From positions 53,649 to 117,648 of the forward strand of contig NZ_JAGBLU010000030.1 of assembly GCF_017635265.1 (NCBI RefSeq): a stretch of 64,000 nt of DNA, given 5' to 3'. Under the pieces are notes generated by a model. It had not been told where the DNA came from. It worked only from the letters and a program-made list of their open reading frames with translations, and did no database searches. The stretch is from Butyrivibrio sp. (GTDB lineage: Bacteria > Bacillota > Clostridia > Lachnospirales > Lachnospiraceae). Both the position numbers and the translations under genes were made by a program. Every line of letters starts with the position of its first letter. Positions within the stretch are counted from its first letter, which is position 1. This document shows positions 34,915 to 45,500 of the stretch, one piece after another.

Positions 34915-35790
34915 TTACCAGCACAAAAGTTCATACCCGGTCTCAGTAACCAGAAGTTCCACTTCCCACTGCGCCGAAGGCTTAAGATCTGCTGTGTAAA
35001 CAGTCCAATCATTATCTTCATCAATGAATATCTCATTTGTTCCCATGTTTACCATAGGTTCAATAGTAAATACCATTCCCGGAACCATAATCATCCCCGT
35101 TCCGGGCTTACTTACAAAACTTACAAACGGTTCCTCATGGAAAGCATTACCACATCCATGCCCGCCGATTTCTCTAACTACAGTATATCCATTCTTAAGT
35201 GCATGCTGATGAACCGCATTTCCCATATCGCCAATAGGTGTCCACGGCTTAACTGCTTTAAGTCCCTCTTCAAGGCACTCTTTTGTAACATCAACAAGTC
35301 GCTTCTTTTCAGGAGAGACATCACCTATACAAAACATTCGTGAAGAATCAGAAAAATAGCCGTCAAGAATTGTGGAACAGTCAACATTAATAATGTCGCC
35401 ATCCTTTAAAATAATATCCTTTGATGGGATTCCATGACACACTTCCTCATTAATAGATGTGCACACGCTCTTGGGAAATCCCTCATAATTAAGATCTGCC
35501 GGAATTCCTCCCATCTTGGTCGTAGTATTATATACGATATCATCAATTTCCTGAGTGCTCATTCCTGCATGGATTTTCTCTCCGATTTCATCCAACACAG
35601 CCATATTTATAACTGCACTCTTCTTGATTCCTTCAATATCTTTTTCTGTTTTAAAAAGACTTCTGTCCGGTACTATAAATCCCTGATGCTCAAGCTGTAT
35701 CAATTTATCGTCAAAAGCAGCGTGACAGCTTTTGTATTTCTTGCCGCTGCCGCACCAACAGGCATCGTTTCTCTCTAATCTCTTATACAT
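34915..35790 (-). CDS. map: Type I methionine aminopeptidase with N-terminal SEC-C zinc motif
   Basis: Removes the initiator Met from nascent proteins. 291 residues. Residues 1-35 carry the SEC-C-type metal motif (CWCGSGKKYKSCH, with two CxC/CxxxxCH cysteine pairs) seen in many Firmicutes MetAPs and SecA, which may bring the enzyme near ribosomes. The pita-bread fold follows with metal residues Asp (NVDCST), Asp (FSDSSR), His (GGHGCG), Glu (FTIEP) and Glu (AQWEVE). The last is normally followed by His-Thr; here Val-Glu. AAGGAACGCC precedes ATG 35790. It precedes metG by 28 bases. Confidence 0.95.
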   Translation of the reverse strand: MYKRLERNDACWCGSGKKYKSCHAAFDDKLIQLEHQGFIVPDRSLFKTEKDIEGIKKSAVINMAVLDEIGEKIHAGMSTQEIDDIVYNTTTKMGGIPADLNYEGFPKSVCTSINEEVCHGIPSKDIILKDGDIINVDCSTILDGYFSDSSRMFCIGDVSPEKKRLVDVTKECLEEGLKAVKPWTPIGDMGNAVHQHALKNGYTVVREIGGHGCGNAFHEEPFVSFVSKPGTGMIMVPGMVFTIEPMVNMGTNEIFIDEDNDWTVYTADLKPSAQWEVELLVTETGYELLCW

Positions 35791-35840
35791 GGCGTTCCTT
35801 CTTCATAAAATCGATAATTTCACAAATATAGTATGCCTTT

Positions 35841-37370
35841 TCAGACTTTAACTGTCAACTTGCTGTTAACTATCTCCTTAACAGGACTGTTCCTTCTAAG
35901 GTAATCGATCAAAAGATCCGGCATCTCATCAGGAAAGCTCTTTACTGTTTTGCTGTTTCCTATGCATGCATATCCGCCGGTTCCGGTAGCTCTGTAGTTG
36001 CTTGTAACAAGAGTGTATGTCTTATCGTCCTCAAGCTCAGTTCCATCAAGCTTTCTTAAAAGAGTGACTCTCTCTCCGAGAGGCTTTGTGATATCAAGGA
36101 CATACTCAAGTCCGGCATAAAAATCGTAATTGTAATGCTCAATCTTTGGCTGCAAAAAGATGTTTGAAATTTTCAGTTTACCATCCTCATCAATCTCAAA
36201 GTATTCTGCACATCTTTCAAGAGCCTTTTTAATTACAGCTTTTGTTACTTCTTTTACCTCAACGGTATTGGAGAACTGATAAATTCCAAGTACGTCTCTT
36301 ACTGTAATATCCTTTTTAAGACCAAGAGGATCATTGGAAAGGCTCGTGCAGGAGAAGTCAGCTCCTGTATATTCAAGCTGAACCTGATTAAAAATAGCTG
36401 CCACTTTACTTCCGTTAACAGCCACTTCAAGTTTTGGCTCAGGTTCAATGGCTTTTTCAAGGCATCCGATTGGTTCATCAAGCCATTTCTGAATTCTGGT
36501 GTTGAGGTCGTTCATAAAATCATGTGCTTTTTCTATTTCTTTATACTTAGCATCCGGTTCATTAACTGCTACAAGCTTTGATGAAATATCCCAGCCATCA
36601 TTCTTTTTATCTACTTTAAGCTCACAGTACTTCATAGCCTTGGCGGGCGGCTGAACACCATAGCTTCCCTCAATAGTTACTCCTTCAACAGCCATATGCT
36701 GATGACCTGTAAGCACTATATCAAAATCAAGCTCTCTCATTATCTTACATGCCTGATTTTCTGTTGTACCGGACAAAAGTTTTCCTGTTGCAAGATCTTC
36801 TTCAAAACCGCCGTGGTAAATGCAAACTGTGATATCGCATTTATCCTTCATTATTTCAAGTTCTTTTTTTAAAGCTTCAACCGGATCAGAAACCACAAGT
36901 TCTGTAAGGTGGTCCTTTTGTTCCCACACATTGACATATCCTGTAACTGCTCCTGTTATTCCTACTCTCGTACCATCTTCAAGAGTATGAATAACGTGTT
37001 TTTTTATTCCAAGTGCGTTTCTCTTATCTTCAACGTTGGCTGAAATCAAGGTTGCATTCATGGCAGATACAAAGTCAAGAATTGCCTCATAGCCAAAGTT
37101 GAAGTCATGGTTGCCAAGTGTATAGTAATCCAATCCCATAGCATTAAATCCTTCTGCTGCGGGATTGAAATCGTATTCGTCTTTATGTTCCAAATAATAT
37201 GAAAGAAGGGGTGTTCCCTGAAGGGAATCTCCTCCGTCTAAAACCAAAGTGTTTCCATCCTTTGAAATTTGTGCTGCTATGCAAAAAAGCCCCGCATTCT
37301 CGGGGCAGTTTGTGGCATAGTTAATCGGAAACACATGTCCATGGGTATCAGATGTAAAAATGATGTGCAT
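35841..37370 (-). CDS. Metallophosphoesterase, 5'-nucleotidase/UDP-sugar hydrolase type
   Basis: 509 residues of the UshA/YfkN family: N-terminal calcineurin-like domain with FTSDTHGH, DGGDSLQGTPL, GNHDFNFG, HGGFEEDL and LTGHQHMA; C-terminal 5'-nucleotidase domain with GANFSCTSL-like ADFSCTSLSND, FSNTVEV and RATGTGGYACIG. Usually secreted or periplasmic. Here no signal peptide precedes MHIIFTSDTHG, so it is cytosolic, probably salvaging nucleotides or removing sugar phosphates. AAAGGAAAAATA precedes the ATG at 37370. It follows rpe by 38 bases and ends 50 bases before map, at the end of the pentose operon. Confidence 0.88.
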   Translation of the reverse strand: MHIIFTSDTHGHVFPINYATNCPENAGLFCIAAQISKDGNTLVLDGGDSLQGTPLLSYYLEHKDEYDFNPAAEGFNAMGLDYYTLGNHDFNFGYEAILDFVSAMNATLISANVEDKRNALGIKKHVIHTLEDGTRVGITGAVTGYVNVWEQKDHLTELVVSDPVEALKKELEIMKDKCDITVCIYHGGFEEDLATGKLLSGTTENQACKIMRELDFDIVLTGHQHMAVEGVTIEGSYGVQPPAKAMKYCELKVDKKNDGWDISSKLVAVNEPDAKYKEIEKAHDFMNDLNTRIQKWLDEPIGCLEKAIEPEPKLEVAVNGSKVAAIFNQVQLEYTGADFSCTSLSNDPLGLKKDITVRDVLGIYQFSNTVEVKEVTKAVIKKALERCAEYFEIDEDGKLKISNIFLQPKIEHYNYDFYAGLEYVLDITKPLGERVTLLRKLDGTELEDDKTYTLVTSNYRATGTGGYACIGNSKTVKSFPDEMPDLLIDYLRRNSPVKEIVNSKLTVKV

Positions 37371-37408
37371 TATTTTTCCTTTCTAAATTGGACGAAGTAG
37401 AGATGAAT

Positions 37409-38062
37409 TTACATATTCATAATTTTCAAAAATTTATTCACATTTTCTGAAATATTACCTTTGAATATTCCCGAACCGGATACTATGACATTGGCTCCGG
37501 CTTCAAGAACTATGGGGAGATTTTCAGCATAAATACCGCCATCAACTTCTATGTCTGTTTCCAAATGTCTGTCATCAAGCATCCGACGCAATTTTCTGAC
37601 CTTATCAAGTGTTTCGGGAATTAATTTCTGTCCGCCGAATCCCGGCTCAACAGTCATTATAAGAATCATTTCAACCTTGTCAAGATATGGAATGAGTTCA
37701 TGGGCTGAAGTTCCTGGTTTTATGGATAACCCGGCCTTTTTGCCATATTTATGAATTTCGTCAATTACCGCTTGTGGATTTGAAGCAGCCTCAAGATGGA
37801 AGGTTATAATGTCTGCTCCGGAATCTACAAAATCCTTTATATATCTGATAGGATCTGTGATCATAAGATGCACATCAAAGACTTTGTCAGTTACTTTTCT
37901 AATACTTTTAATAACCGGCATACCATAGGAAATGGATGGCACAAATGTGCCATCCATAACATCAATATGAATATACTCTGCTCCGGCTTTATCAGCTTCT
38001 GTAATCTGCTGACCAAGCACAGTGAAATCTGCAGATAAAATTGAAGGGCTTAAAATTATCAT
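37409..38062 (-). CDS. rpe: Ribulose-phosphate 3-epimerase
   Basis: Interconverts ribulose 5-phosphate and xylulose 5-phosphate in the pentose phosphate pathway. 217 residues, TIM barrel with LSPSILSADFTVLG, HIDVMDGTFVPS, DVHLMITDP, MTVEPGFGGQ, EVDGGI and VSGSGIFKG: all metal and catalytic signatures (Asp, His, Asp) are present. Its start shares the last base of the transketolase stop (TAATG), so it is translationally coupled. Gives the xylulose 5-phosphate needed by the adjacent transketolase. Confidence 0.97.
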   Translation of the reverse strand: MIILSPSILSADFTVLGQQITEADKAGAEYIHIDVMDGTFVPSISYGMPVIKSIRKVTDKVFDVHLMITDPIRYIKDFVDSGADIITFHLEAASNPQAVIDEIHKYGKKAGLSIKPGTSAHELIPYLDKVEMILIMTVEPGFGGQKLIPETLDKVRKLRRMLDDRHLETDIEVDGGIYAENLPIVLEAGANVIVSGSGIFKGNISENVNKFLKIMNM

Positions 38063-39003
38063 TACTTAAGGAATTCCTTTACTGATGCGTATACACCCTC
38101 GCCGTCAAGTCCATACTTATGAACAAGTTCTGAAGCTGTTCCTGACTCGCCGAATGTATCCTGCATTCCGAGTTTCTTTACAGGAGTAGGTGCAAGTTCA
38201 GAAAGTGCATCGCATACAGCGCTTCCAAGTCCGCCGATAACGGAATGTTCCTCAACTGTTACAACTTTGCCTGTCTTCTTGGCAGATGCTGCTACAAGCT
38301 CTTTATCAAGAGGCTTGATTGTGCAGATATTGATTACTTCTGCTGAAATGCCGTCTTTAGCAAGCATTTCTGCTGCACTTAAAGCTGAATCTACGCAAAT
38401 TCCTGTAGCTACTATTGTAACATCTTTTCCTTCTCTGACAACATTTCCTTTTCCAATTTCAAATTTGTAATCAGGTCTGTCATTAATGATGCTGCATGCT
38501 GCACGGCCAAATCTGATGTATACAGGGCCTTCATGCTCAACTGCTGCACGTACGCAAGCCTTTGCTTCAATGTCATCAGCAGGGCACATAACAACCATTC
38601 CAGGGATTACACTCATAAGAGCGAAATCTTCGTTACACTGATGGCTGGCTCCGTCCTCACCAACTGTGATTCCGGCATGTGTTCCACCAATCTTTACGTT
38701 AAGATGAGGATATCCTACTGAGTTACGAACCTGCTCAAATGCACGTCCTGCTGCGAACATTGCAAAAGAACTAACGAAAGGAATCTTTCCTGTTGTTGCA
38801 AGTCCAGCTGCGATACCCATCATGTTGCATTCTGCAATACCACAATCAATGTGTCTTTCTGGGAATTTCTTCTGGAAAACTGCTGTCTTTGTAGAAGCTG
38901 CAAGGTCAGCATCTAAAACTACAAGGTTAGGATACTCATCACCGAGTTCTGCAAGAGCATTACCATAACTCTCTCTTGTTGCTATTTTCTTTACATCGCT
39001 CAT
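38062..39003 (-). CDS. Transketolase, C-terminal subunit
   Basis: 313 residues that correspond to the pyrimidine-binding (PYR) and C-terminal domains of transketolase. The conserved Glu contact with the thiamine ring is in the FAEQNM-like block (DCGIAECNMMGIAAGL), with the phosphate site GEDGASHQCNEDFALM and the C-terminal GGLGSAVCDAL. The catalytic half is split from the N-terminal half, which lies just upstream with an overlapping ATGA. The two make one enzyme, as in other anaerobes that encode split transketolases. Links rpe to the non-oxidative pentose phosphate branch. Confidence 0.95.
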   Translation of the reverse strand: MSDVKKIATRESYGNALAELGDEYPNLVVLDADLAASTKTAVFQKKFPERHIDCGIAECNMMGIAAGLATTGKIPFVSSFAMFAAGRAFEQVRNSVGYPHLNVKIGGTHAGITVGEDGASHQCNEDFALMSVIPGMVVMCPADDIEAKACVRAAVEHEGPVYIRFGRAACSIINDRPDYKFEIGKGNVVREGKDVTIVATGICVDSALSAAEMLAKDGISAEVINICTIKPLDKELVAASAKKTGKVVTVEEHSVIGGLGSAVCDALSELAPTPVKKLGMQDTFGESGTASELVHKYGLDGEGVYASVKEFLK

Positions 39004-39827
39004 AGTGCTGCACCTGTCCTTTCTAATTCTTCCATAGCAAGCTTAAACTCTTCATCGTTAGGAGCTTTGCCATGCCAACCTACCTGATTCTCCATAAATG
39101 AAACGCCCTTGCCCTTAACTGTGTGAGCAATGATAGCTGTAGGCTGTCCCTTTGTATTCTTAGCTTCTTCAAAAGCTTTTCTTATTTCATCAAAATTATG
39201 ACCATCAATGTTGATTACATGGAAGTTAAATGCTTTAAACTTCTCATCGATAGGATAAGGAGAACATACCTTATCAATAGGTCCATCAATCTGTAATCCG
39301 TTGTTATCTACGATTACGCAGAGGTTATCAAGTTTTCTGAATCCGGCAAACATAGCTGCTTCCCAAACCTGTCCCTCTTCAAGCTCTCCATCACCAAGGA
39401 GTGTGTATACACGGAATGACTTGTTATCAAGCTTAGCTGAAAGAGCCATACCACAAGCTGCTGAGATTCCCTGTCCAAGAGATCCGCTGCTCATGTCAAG
39501 ACCTGGAAGATACTGCATGCTTGGATGTCCCTGAAGTCTTGAACCAAGTTTACGAAGAGTTGTAAGCTCCTCCTTAGGGAAATATCCTCTCTCTGCCATT
39601 ACTGAGTAAAGGCCAGGAGCACAATGTCCCTTTGAAAGAACGAAACGATCGCGGTCAGCATTCTTTGTGTCCTTAGGATCGATATTCATTTCTTCGAAGT
39701 AAAGATAAGTGAAAATATCTGTTGATGACAGCGATCCGCCCGGATGTCCTGCCCCAGCTGCATGAAGTGCTGTGATAATACTTTTTCTGACTTCATTAGC
39801 TGTTTTTTGAAGTTCCTGATTGGTCAT
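39000..39827 (-). CDS. Transketolase, N-terminal (thiamine diphosphate) subunit
   Basis: 275 residues, the pyrophosphate-binding half: GAGHPGGSLSSTDIFTYLYF, RDRFVLSKGHCAPGLY, the TPP motif GDGELEEGQVWEAAMFAGF and DNNGLQIDG, then HTVKGKGVSFMEN near the end. Bound with the C-terminal subunit it moves two-carbon units between sugars (xylulose 5-phosphate to ribose 5-phosphate or erythrose 4-phosphate). AAAGGAAAAATAATT precedes the ATG. It follows araD by 51 bases; probably co-transcribed. Confidence 0.95.
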   Translation of the reverse strand: MTNQELQKTANEVRKSIITALHAAGAGHPGGSLSSTDIFTYLYFEEMNIDPKDTKNADRDRFVLSKGHCAPGLYSVMAERGYFPKEELTTLRKLGSRLQGHPSMQYLPGLDMSSGSLGQGISAACGMALSAKLDNKSFRVYTLLGDGELEEGQVWEAAMFAGFRKLDNLCVIVDNNGLQIDGPIDKVCSPYPIDEKFKAFNFHVINIDGHNFDEIRKAFEEAKNTKGQPTAIIAHTVKGKGVSFMENQVGWHGKAPNDEEFKLAMEELERTGAAL

Positions 39828-39878
39828 AATTATTTTTCCTTTCTATTTTTATAAAGTAGTTCTGCTCTCACCGAGTGA

Positions 39879-40574
39879 TTACTTTTGTCCATAATATGCG
39901 TTAGCACCGTGTTTACGGTAATAGTGCTTATCCTGAAGTTCTTGTGGAGCAGGCTTCACTTCCGGATTAATAGTTTCGCACCTATAGGCCATTTTTGCAA
40001 CCTCTTCTGTAACAACTGCATTATGAACCGCTTCATGTGCATCTTTACCCCAGGTAAACACACCGTGATTTTTACAAAGTACTGCAGGTACAGCCACCGG
40101 ATCTTTTCCCATACGTTCAAACTCATTAACAATTAGGTGGCCTGTATTCTCTTCATATGCAGATTCGATTTCTTCCTTAGTGAGGCATCTTACGCACGGA
40201 ATCTCACCATAGAAGTAATCAGCATGAGTCGTGCCATAGCACGGAATGCTTCTCCCTGCCTGAGCCCAACTTGTAGCATAGGATGAATGTGTGTGAACAA
40301 CACCGCCTACTTCCTTAAATGCTTTGTAGATCTCAACATGTGTAGGTGTATCGGATGATGGGTTTAATTTACCCTCAACCTTGTTGCCATTAAGATCCAT
40401 AACAACCATGTCATCAGGAGTCATGGTGTCATAGTCAACGCCGCTTGGCTTGATAACAAAAAGACCGCTCTCTCTGTCAATCGCACTTACATTTCCCCAG
40501 GTAAAAGTTACAAGTCCATACTTAGGTAACAATATGTTTGCTTCATAAACTTTTTTCTTTAATTCTTCTAACAT
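39879..40574 (-). CDS. araD: L-ribulose-5-phosphate 4-epimerase
   Basis: Converts L-ribulose 5-phosphate to D-xylulose 5-phosphate, the third step of arabinose catabolism. From ATG 40574, with GGAG at about 9 bases upstream, it has 231 residues, the exact length of E. coli AraD. (A TTG at 40589 is in frame but overlaps that box.) Class II aldolase fold: metal ligands His ([15 protein letters not shown]) and His in [11 protein letters not shown], plus the [10 protein letters not shown] and GTTHADYF blocks. It belongs to the sequence araB-araD-transketolase-rpe, which is a coherent route from ribulose to the pentose phosphate pathway. No araA (isomerase) is seen; it may be elsewhere or before 53 kb. 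Confidence 0.95.
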   Translation of the reverse strand: MLEELKKKVYEANILLPKYGLVTFTWGNVSAIDRESGLFVIKPSGVDYDTMTPDDMVVMDLNGNKVEGKLNPSSDTPTHVEIYKAFKEVGGVVHTHSSYATSWAQAGRSIPCYGTTHADYFYGEIPCVRCLTKEEIESAYEENTGHLIVNEFERMGKDPVAVPAVLCKNHGVFTWGKDAHEAVHNAVVTEEVAKMAYRCETINPEVKPAPQELQDKHYYRKHGANAYYGQK

Positions 40575-40699
40575 TTTTCTACGCTCCAATGTTCATTCTA
40601 TTATCAGACCGACAATTAATCTTCGTAATTATTGCGATAGGCTTATCAATTTATAGCAATCCGTATCTGAAAAGACATTAAAAATCCAGATAATTATTA

Positions 40700-42295
40700 T
40701 TATTTTAATGAATCAACTGCTGCCCTTTCTATAGAAAGACCTGCGTTGTAGTCTTTCATAAACTCATCAAAACCGGCAACATCCTCTTTATTTGGGTCAC
40801 AGGTCTCAACTTTTCCACTTGCAAATACCTTATCAGCAAGATATTTTTCAAGAGTCTCACCATCGTTTTTCTGCATCATGAATCCTGCAAGGATTGCCTG
40901 TCCCCAAGGACCGCCCTCTCCTGCTGTCTCCATAAGCTTGATAGGAGTATTGAGCGCTGCCGCCATTACTCTGTCACCAACACCTCTTACCTTGAAGAAT
41001 CCGCCCTGTCCAAAGAAGAAGTCTGCCTTAACATTTTCTTCTTTCATAAGAATGTCATTTCCTGCTTTAAGAGCACCAAGTGCAGTATAAAGATGTGTTC
41101 TCATAAAGTTAGAAAGGTTGAACTTGTCATCAGGTCTTCTTACAAACAGAGGTCTTCCTTCATTGAATCCTGTGATGCTCTCACCTGAGAAATAGTTATA
41201 CGCAAGAAGTCCGCCGCAGTCGGCATCACCTTCCATAGCTTTGCGGTAAAGTGTTCCATATAATGCATCATCATCAATATCTTTTCCGATTGCTCCTGCA
41301 AACTCTCTAAACAGAGATACCCATGCGTTGAGATCAGATGTGCAGTTGTTGCAGTGAACCATTGCAACCTGCTCTCCTGATGGTGTTGTAACAAGGTCAA
41401 GCTCAGGATATGCCTTTGAAAGGTCATGTTCCAGAACAACCATTGAAAATACTGAAGTTCCGGCAGAAATATTACCGGTTCTTACTCCGACTGAATTTGT
41501 GGCAACCATTCCTGTTCCGGCATCTCCCTCAGGAGGGCATACAGGGATTCCTGCCTTCAATTCGCCTGACGGATCAAGCTTTTTTACGCCTTCTTCTGTA
41601 AGACTTCCTGCCTTCGCACCTGCAGGAAGTGACTTTGGAAGGATGTCAGAAAGTTTCCAGTCAAAAGAATATGATGCAACCAGTTCATCGAACTGTTCAA
41701 CCATCTTTTTGTTGTAGTCGCATGTCTTTGAATCAATAGGGAACATTCCGGAAGCATCGCCAACTCCAAGAACTTTTTCTCCTGTGAGCTGCCAATGAAT
41801 ATATCCGGCAAGAGTTGTAAAGAAATCCACTTTAGATACGTGCTCTTCTTTATTAAGAATAGCCTGATAGAGGTGGGCAATGCTCCATCTCTGGGGAATA
41901 TGGTATCCAAAAACCTCTGTAAGTTTGTCAGAAGCTTCCTCTGTTATTGTATTTCTCCATGTTCTGAATGGCACAAGAAGGTTTCCGGCCTTATCAAATG
42001 CCATATAACCATGCATCATGGCAGAAAAGCCCATAGCTCCGACAGTTGTAAGCTTAACGCCATACTTGTTTTCCACATCCTTCTTCAGTCCCTGATAACA
42101 GTCCTGAAGCCCCGTCCAAATGTCATCAAGTGTATATGTCCAGATACCGTTATCCAGTCTGTTTTCCCATCCATGGGAGCCGGAAGCTATCGGGTTATAT
42201 TCTTCATCTGTTAAAACAGCCTTAATTCTTGTTGAGCCGAACTCAATTCCGAGAAATGTTTTTCCCTCTTCAATAAACATTTTTGCATCACCCAT
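40700..42295 (-). CDS. araB: FGGY sugar kinase, L-ribulokinase type
   Basis: Phosphorylates L-ribulose (or a related pentulose) with ATP. 531 residues, near the size of AraB. FGGY features: [15 protein letters not shown] at the N-terminus, MHGYMAF, the [13 protein letters not shown] block, and the ATP site [14 protein letters not shown], ending with [21 protein letters not shown]. The araD gene follows after 125 bases, which favours an L-ribulokinase; xylulokinase is the alternative and the sequence alone does not settle it. A TATAAT -10 at 42458-42463, an ACTAA/TTAGT inverted repeat at 42425-42438 and a roughly 150-base leader precede it. RBS AAAGGAGAAAAGGT. Confidence 0.85.
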   Translation of the reverse strand: MGDAKMFIEEGKTFLGIEFGSTRIKAVLTDEEYNPIASGSHGWENRLDNGIWTYTLDDIWTGLQDCYQGLKKDVENKYGVKLTTVGAMGFSAMMHGYMAFDKAGNLLVPFRTWRNTITEEASDKLTEVFGYHIPQRWSIAHLYQAILNKEEHVSKVDFFTTLAGYIHWQLTGEKVLGVGDASGMFPIDSKTCDYNKKMVEQFDELVASYSFDWKLSDILPKSLPAGAKAGSLTEEGVKKLDPSGELKAGIPVCPPEGDAGTGMVATNSVGVRTGNISAGTSVFSMVVLEHDLSKAYPELDLVTTPSGEQVAMVHCNNCTSDLNAWVSLFREFAGAIGKDIDDDALYGTLYRKAMEGDADCGGLLAYNYFSGESITGFNEGRPLFVRRPDDKFNLSNFMRTHLYTALGALKAGNDILMKEENVKADFFFGQGGFFKVRGVGDRVMAAALNTPIKLMETAGEGGPWGQAILAGFMMQKNDGETLEKYLADKVFASGKVETCDPNKEDVAGFDEFMKDYNAGLSIERAAVDSLK

Positions 42296-42307
42296 ACCTT
42301 TTCTCCT

Positions 42308-42391
42308 TTAATAACGCCAGTTTATTATCTGACTTACTCCGTTCGGATGCAGATACCGCAACTCAGCAAAATACGCTTCGAACGGTATCAT
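42308..42391 (-). CDS. Possible 27-residue leader ORF before araB
   Basis: From ATG 42391 to a TAA at 42308-42310 whose last bases are part of the araB ribosome binding site. AAAGGAG precedes the ATG by one base only, too close for standard initiation. The peptide (MIPFEAYFAELRYLHPNG onwards) is not known. Two inverted repeats, GATACCG/CGGTATC and CCGTTCG/CGAACGG, overlap it, so translation might alter folding of the leader. Confidence 0.2.
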   Translation of the reverse strand: MIPFEAYFAELRYLHPNGVSQIINWRY

Positions 42392-42424
42392 GCTCCTTTA
42401 ATTAACCCATATTTTACTTTTTTG

Positions 42425-42463
42425 ACTAATATTTTAGTTTTTAGTAAACATACACTAATTATA
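42425..42463 (-). promoter_or_regulatory. Likely araB promoter with an ACTAA/TTAGT operator-like repeat
   Basis: TATAAT -10 on the minus strand at 42458-42463 (plus strand ATTATA); no good -35. ACTAATATTTTAGT at 42425-42438, just beyond the expected start of transcription, has perfect 5-bp arms and could bind a repressor. Confidence 0.35.
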
Positions 42464-42506
42464 TACATATTCTACATTTTTTGTACATTTATTTCAGATT
42501 ATTTTA

Positions 42507-42544
42507 AAAGAAGTTGTCCCCACCTTTATGAGGACAACTTCTTT
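42507..42544. terminator. Terminator after the pectinase gene
   Basis: AAAGAAGTTGTCC at 42507-42519 pairs fully with GGACAACTTCTTT at 42532-42544 with a 12-base loop. A/T-rich ends on both sides provide a U-tract for the minus strand. It separates the giant gene from araB. Confidence 0.85.
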
Positions 42545-42585
42545 ATCAATTATTGCTATTATGACAAAAGAATTCTTTCAAACCA

Positions 42586-45500
42586 TTACTTAATTATATG
42601 AAGAAGCGCCAACAATTTTGCCATAAGCCCGGTTTTTACAGCAACTACTGCAGCTGCAGCCACAACCACTGTAGCTCCGCCTGCTGCTATAGGCGCTACA
42701 GGAATCGGTGTTTTATCACCTGAAGGAGCTGCCTCTTTTGCCGTCTGTTCATCCAAAATCTCTACTCCAGATGAAGTTTGTTTTCCCGAATCATCAGGTG
42801 TCTGTACTGCTTCATTCGAATGTTCCTGTGTATTACCTTCATTATCTTGAGTTCCTATATTTTCCTCTCTCTGAGCCCCTGCGACATCTCGTTCATTGTT
42901 ACGATTATCATTCCCGAATATGCGGTTAACGAAATTATTAACTCTATTTACAATTCGCTCCACCACATTTTCAATCGCTCTTACTATAGGCGTTGGTTCC
43001 ACTCTGGATGCAGGAACTGATTCAGATGTGCTTGATGAACCTGATTCATCAGATCCCGATTCGTCATCATCTACATCCTCATCACTTGAATCACTTGAAT
43101 CTCCTGATCCTTCGCTTGCAGAATCCGATTCGGATGTTGAATCTGATGAAGTTTCTGCCGTGCTGCTCTCTGATGACTGATCCTGTGTTGATGATCCGCT
43201 TGTGCTTGCAGAACCTGCTTCTTCTGTTGAACTTGCAGAGCCTGATTCTTGTGTCGAAGCAGAAGAACCTGCATCTGAGCTTACTTCTGTGCTTGATTCC
43301 GGACTCTCCTCCGAACTTGCTTCTGTGCTTGAAGCGCTTGAAGAATCATCATCCTCACTCGGATCATAGTTGTAGCCTGAAGCCTCATAGCTTCCATTTA
43401 ATACAGCCACAACGTCGGAGTACGTAATACCGGCCTTTGCCAAAGCCTCCATACCTGCATCAGTCAGCTTCAGGAAATCGCCAAGGTCAATTTTTCCATT
43501 ACTGCTTCTCATTCCTTCTGCTACCGCCAGCGGATCCTGTGCATTTGCATAAGGTGCATCAAGGGATACAAACCAGTCATCAGATGCTGTAAGTCCTTCA
43601 CTGTTAGCAGATGTTCCATCATTCCAGAAGAAGTTAAGTTTTCCGTAAATCTTTGAGGAATCCTGTGTTCCCTTTGCTTTTATTGTTTCATTTGTACTTG
43701 TTCCGGTTGTTCTGTATGAGAGCACACCGTCAACACAAAAATCTGTGTTTGCTGTGTCATTTGTATAAAGAGCTACATTACTGCCTCCGTTATTAAATGA
43801 CATGCTGTTGTATACCTGAATGTCAGGTCCGGAGTTGGAATCAATACCTTTTGCCTTGTTGCCCCATGCAACGGAATTGATGAGTTTATGAGGTCCTGCC
43901 ATGCTGGAGCCACCCATCTTAAATCCATTACCGTTTCCTTCATCTGTTCCATCCACGCCGTAACCATTTGCAAAGGCAACACAATTCCGGATTGTAACCT
44001 GACCAATGCAACCTGATTCAACTTTCGCAAAAAGATCCCAGCCGTCATCCGCATTGTTGTAGGAAATACATCCATCAAATACTATGCCTTCTGCTACTGT
44101 AAGCTTTGCAGCAAATCCGTCTGCATCTTCGTATCCTGCATCCGCATTACTATATGATGTGCAGTTGAGAATAAGATCATCACTTGGCCAATCATCCCAC
44201 TCATCTGTTGAAAGATATCTGCTTACCTGAATACCTGTATTTCCGTTTTCATATGTATGAATATCTTCAAGTGTAATGTGACTTCCGGACACCTGAATAC
44301 CCTTTTGGGAATTACCTGATCTCGTACAGTCAATTCCGCTTACATACCAATAGTCGCCCGCAAATACAAAACCAGCGCACGCCTTGTTAAAATCAAACAC
44401 TGCTCTGTCACCGGATTCAGCAATCATTCTGATCGGCTTAGATGAAGTTCCATCAATTCCCCTTGCAACTGTAACAGTACTCTTAAGTGAATATGTGCCG
44501 CCGGCAAGTCTTATTGTCTGTCCGGGCTGTACATATTTAACTGCTGTATAGATGTCTACCGGAGAATTCTCTGTTCCTTCCCCTGTGCTTGTGCCCTCAG
44601 GGGATACATATATCTCTTTTGCATCACTGATAGTCTTGTAATTTACAGTATGCGTAAATGTGCTTGCTTCATATGATGAAAGGAGCTGATACTCATCATC
44701 CTCAGGATGGAAAAATTCATCCGGTATAAATGTTACTGTAAAGGTGTTATCTCCTTTATCAAGTGTTGCTTCAACGCTCTCTACTGTATTTTCCTCAACA
44801 GTTTTGGCATTTACGAGGTTATTACCCTTTGAATCCGATATTGTCAATACACCATCTGCATTACCTGTATACTGCAATGTGTACTCAGCAGTATTTGAAT
44901 ATGTTGCTGAGATAATCTTGTAGCTTGGTGTTACATATGTAATTGGTTTATCTTCTGCAGCTTCATCATCAGCAGGATCAACAAGTGTCAGTTCAATATC
45001 ACTAAACGTTGCTGTTGCATTTCTTGAAGCAAAGAATCCTGCATAAACATTGTCAGTATCCAGCTGTTCAAGAGCCTCTGTGTCATAATACTTCTGTGTT
45101 GTTGTATTTCCATCAGCATCTGTGTAGCTCACAAAATATCCTGTGTTGTTCTTTCTTATTGAAAGTTTAAACTCTGTTACAGGATTATCTACGGTTGTCG
45201 ATGCCACACCGCCTGAAGTCTCATTTCCAATAAGATTGTATGTACCTGCTCCTTTGCTACCGCATGATGTATCAAGCGGTCTCATTGTAGATGAGAATTC
45301 TCCTGTTATTGTTGTCGAATCATTTGCCTGAAGAAGGGACAGATTATCCTGTGTAACACCAATTTTCTGCTGTGAACCAATTCCAATTTTCATTGATATT
45401 TTACTTGCTGATGTATCGTCTGTTACTTCTCCCGCAGCTGTATCATAATAATATTCAACCTTTGTAGCACTTGCCATGTAAGAGTTATTCCAAAATGCCG

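Noticed and set aside
43023-43370. Tandem repeat-like pattern in the pectinase gene
   Set aside because: It is only Ser/Glu/Asp codon bias in a low-complexity linker; no regular repeat unit or CRISPR-like spacing exists.
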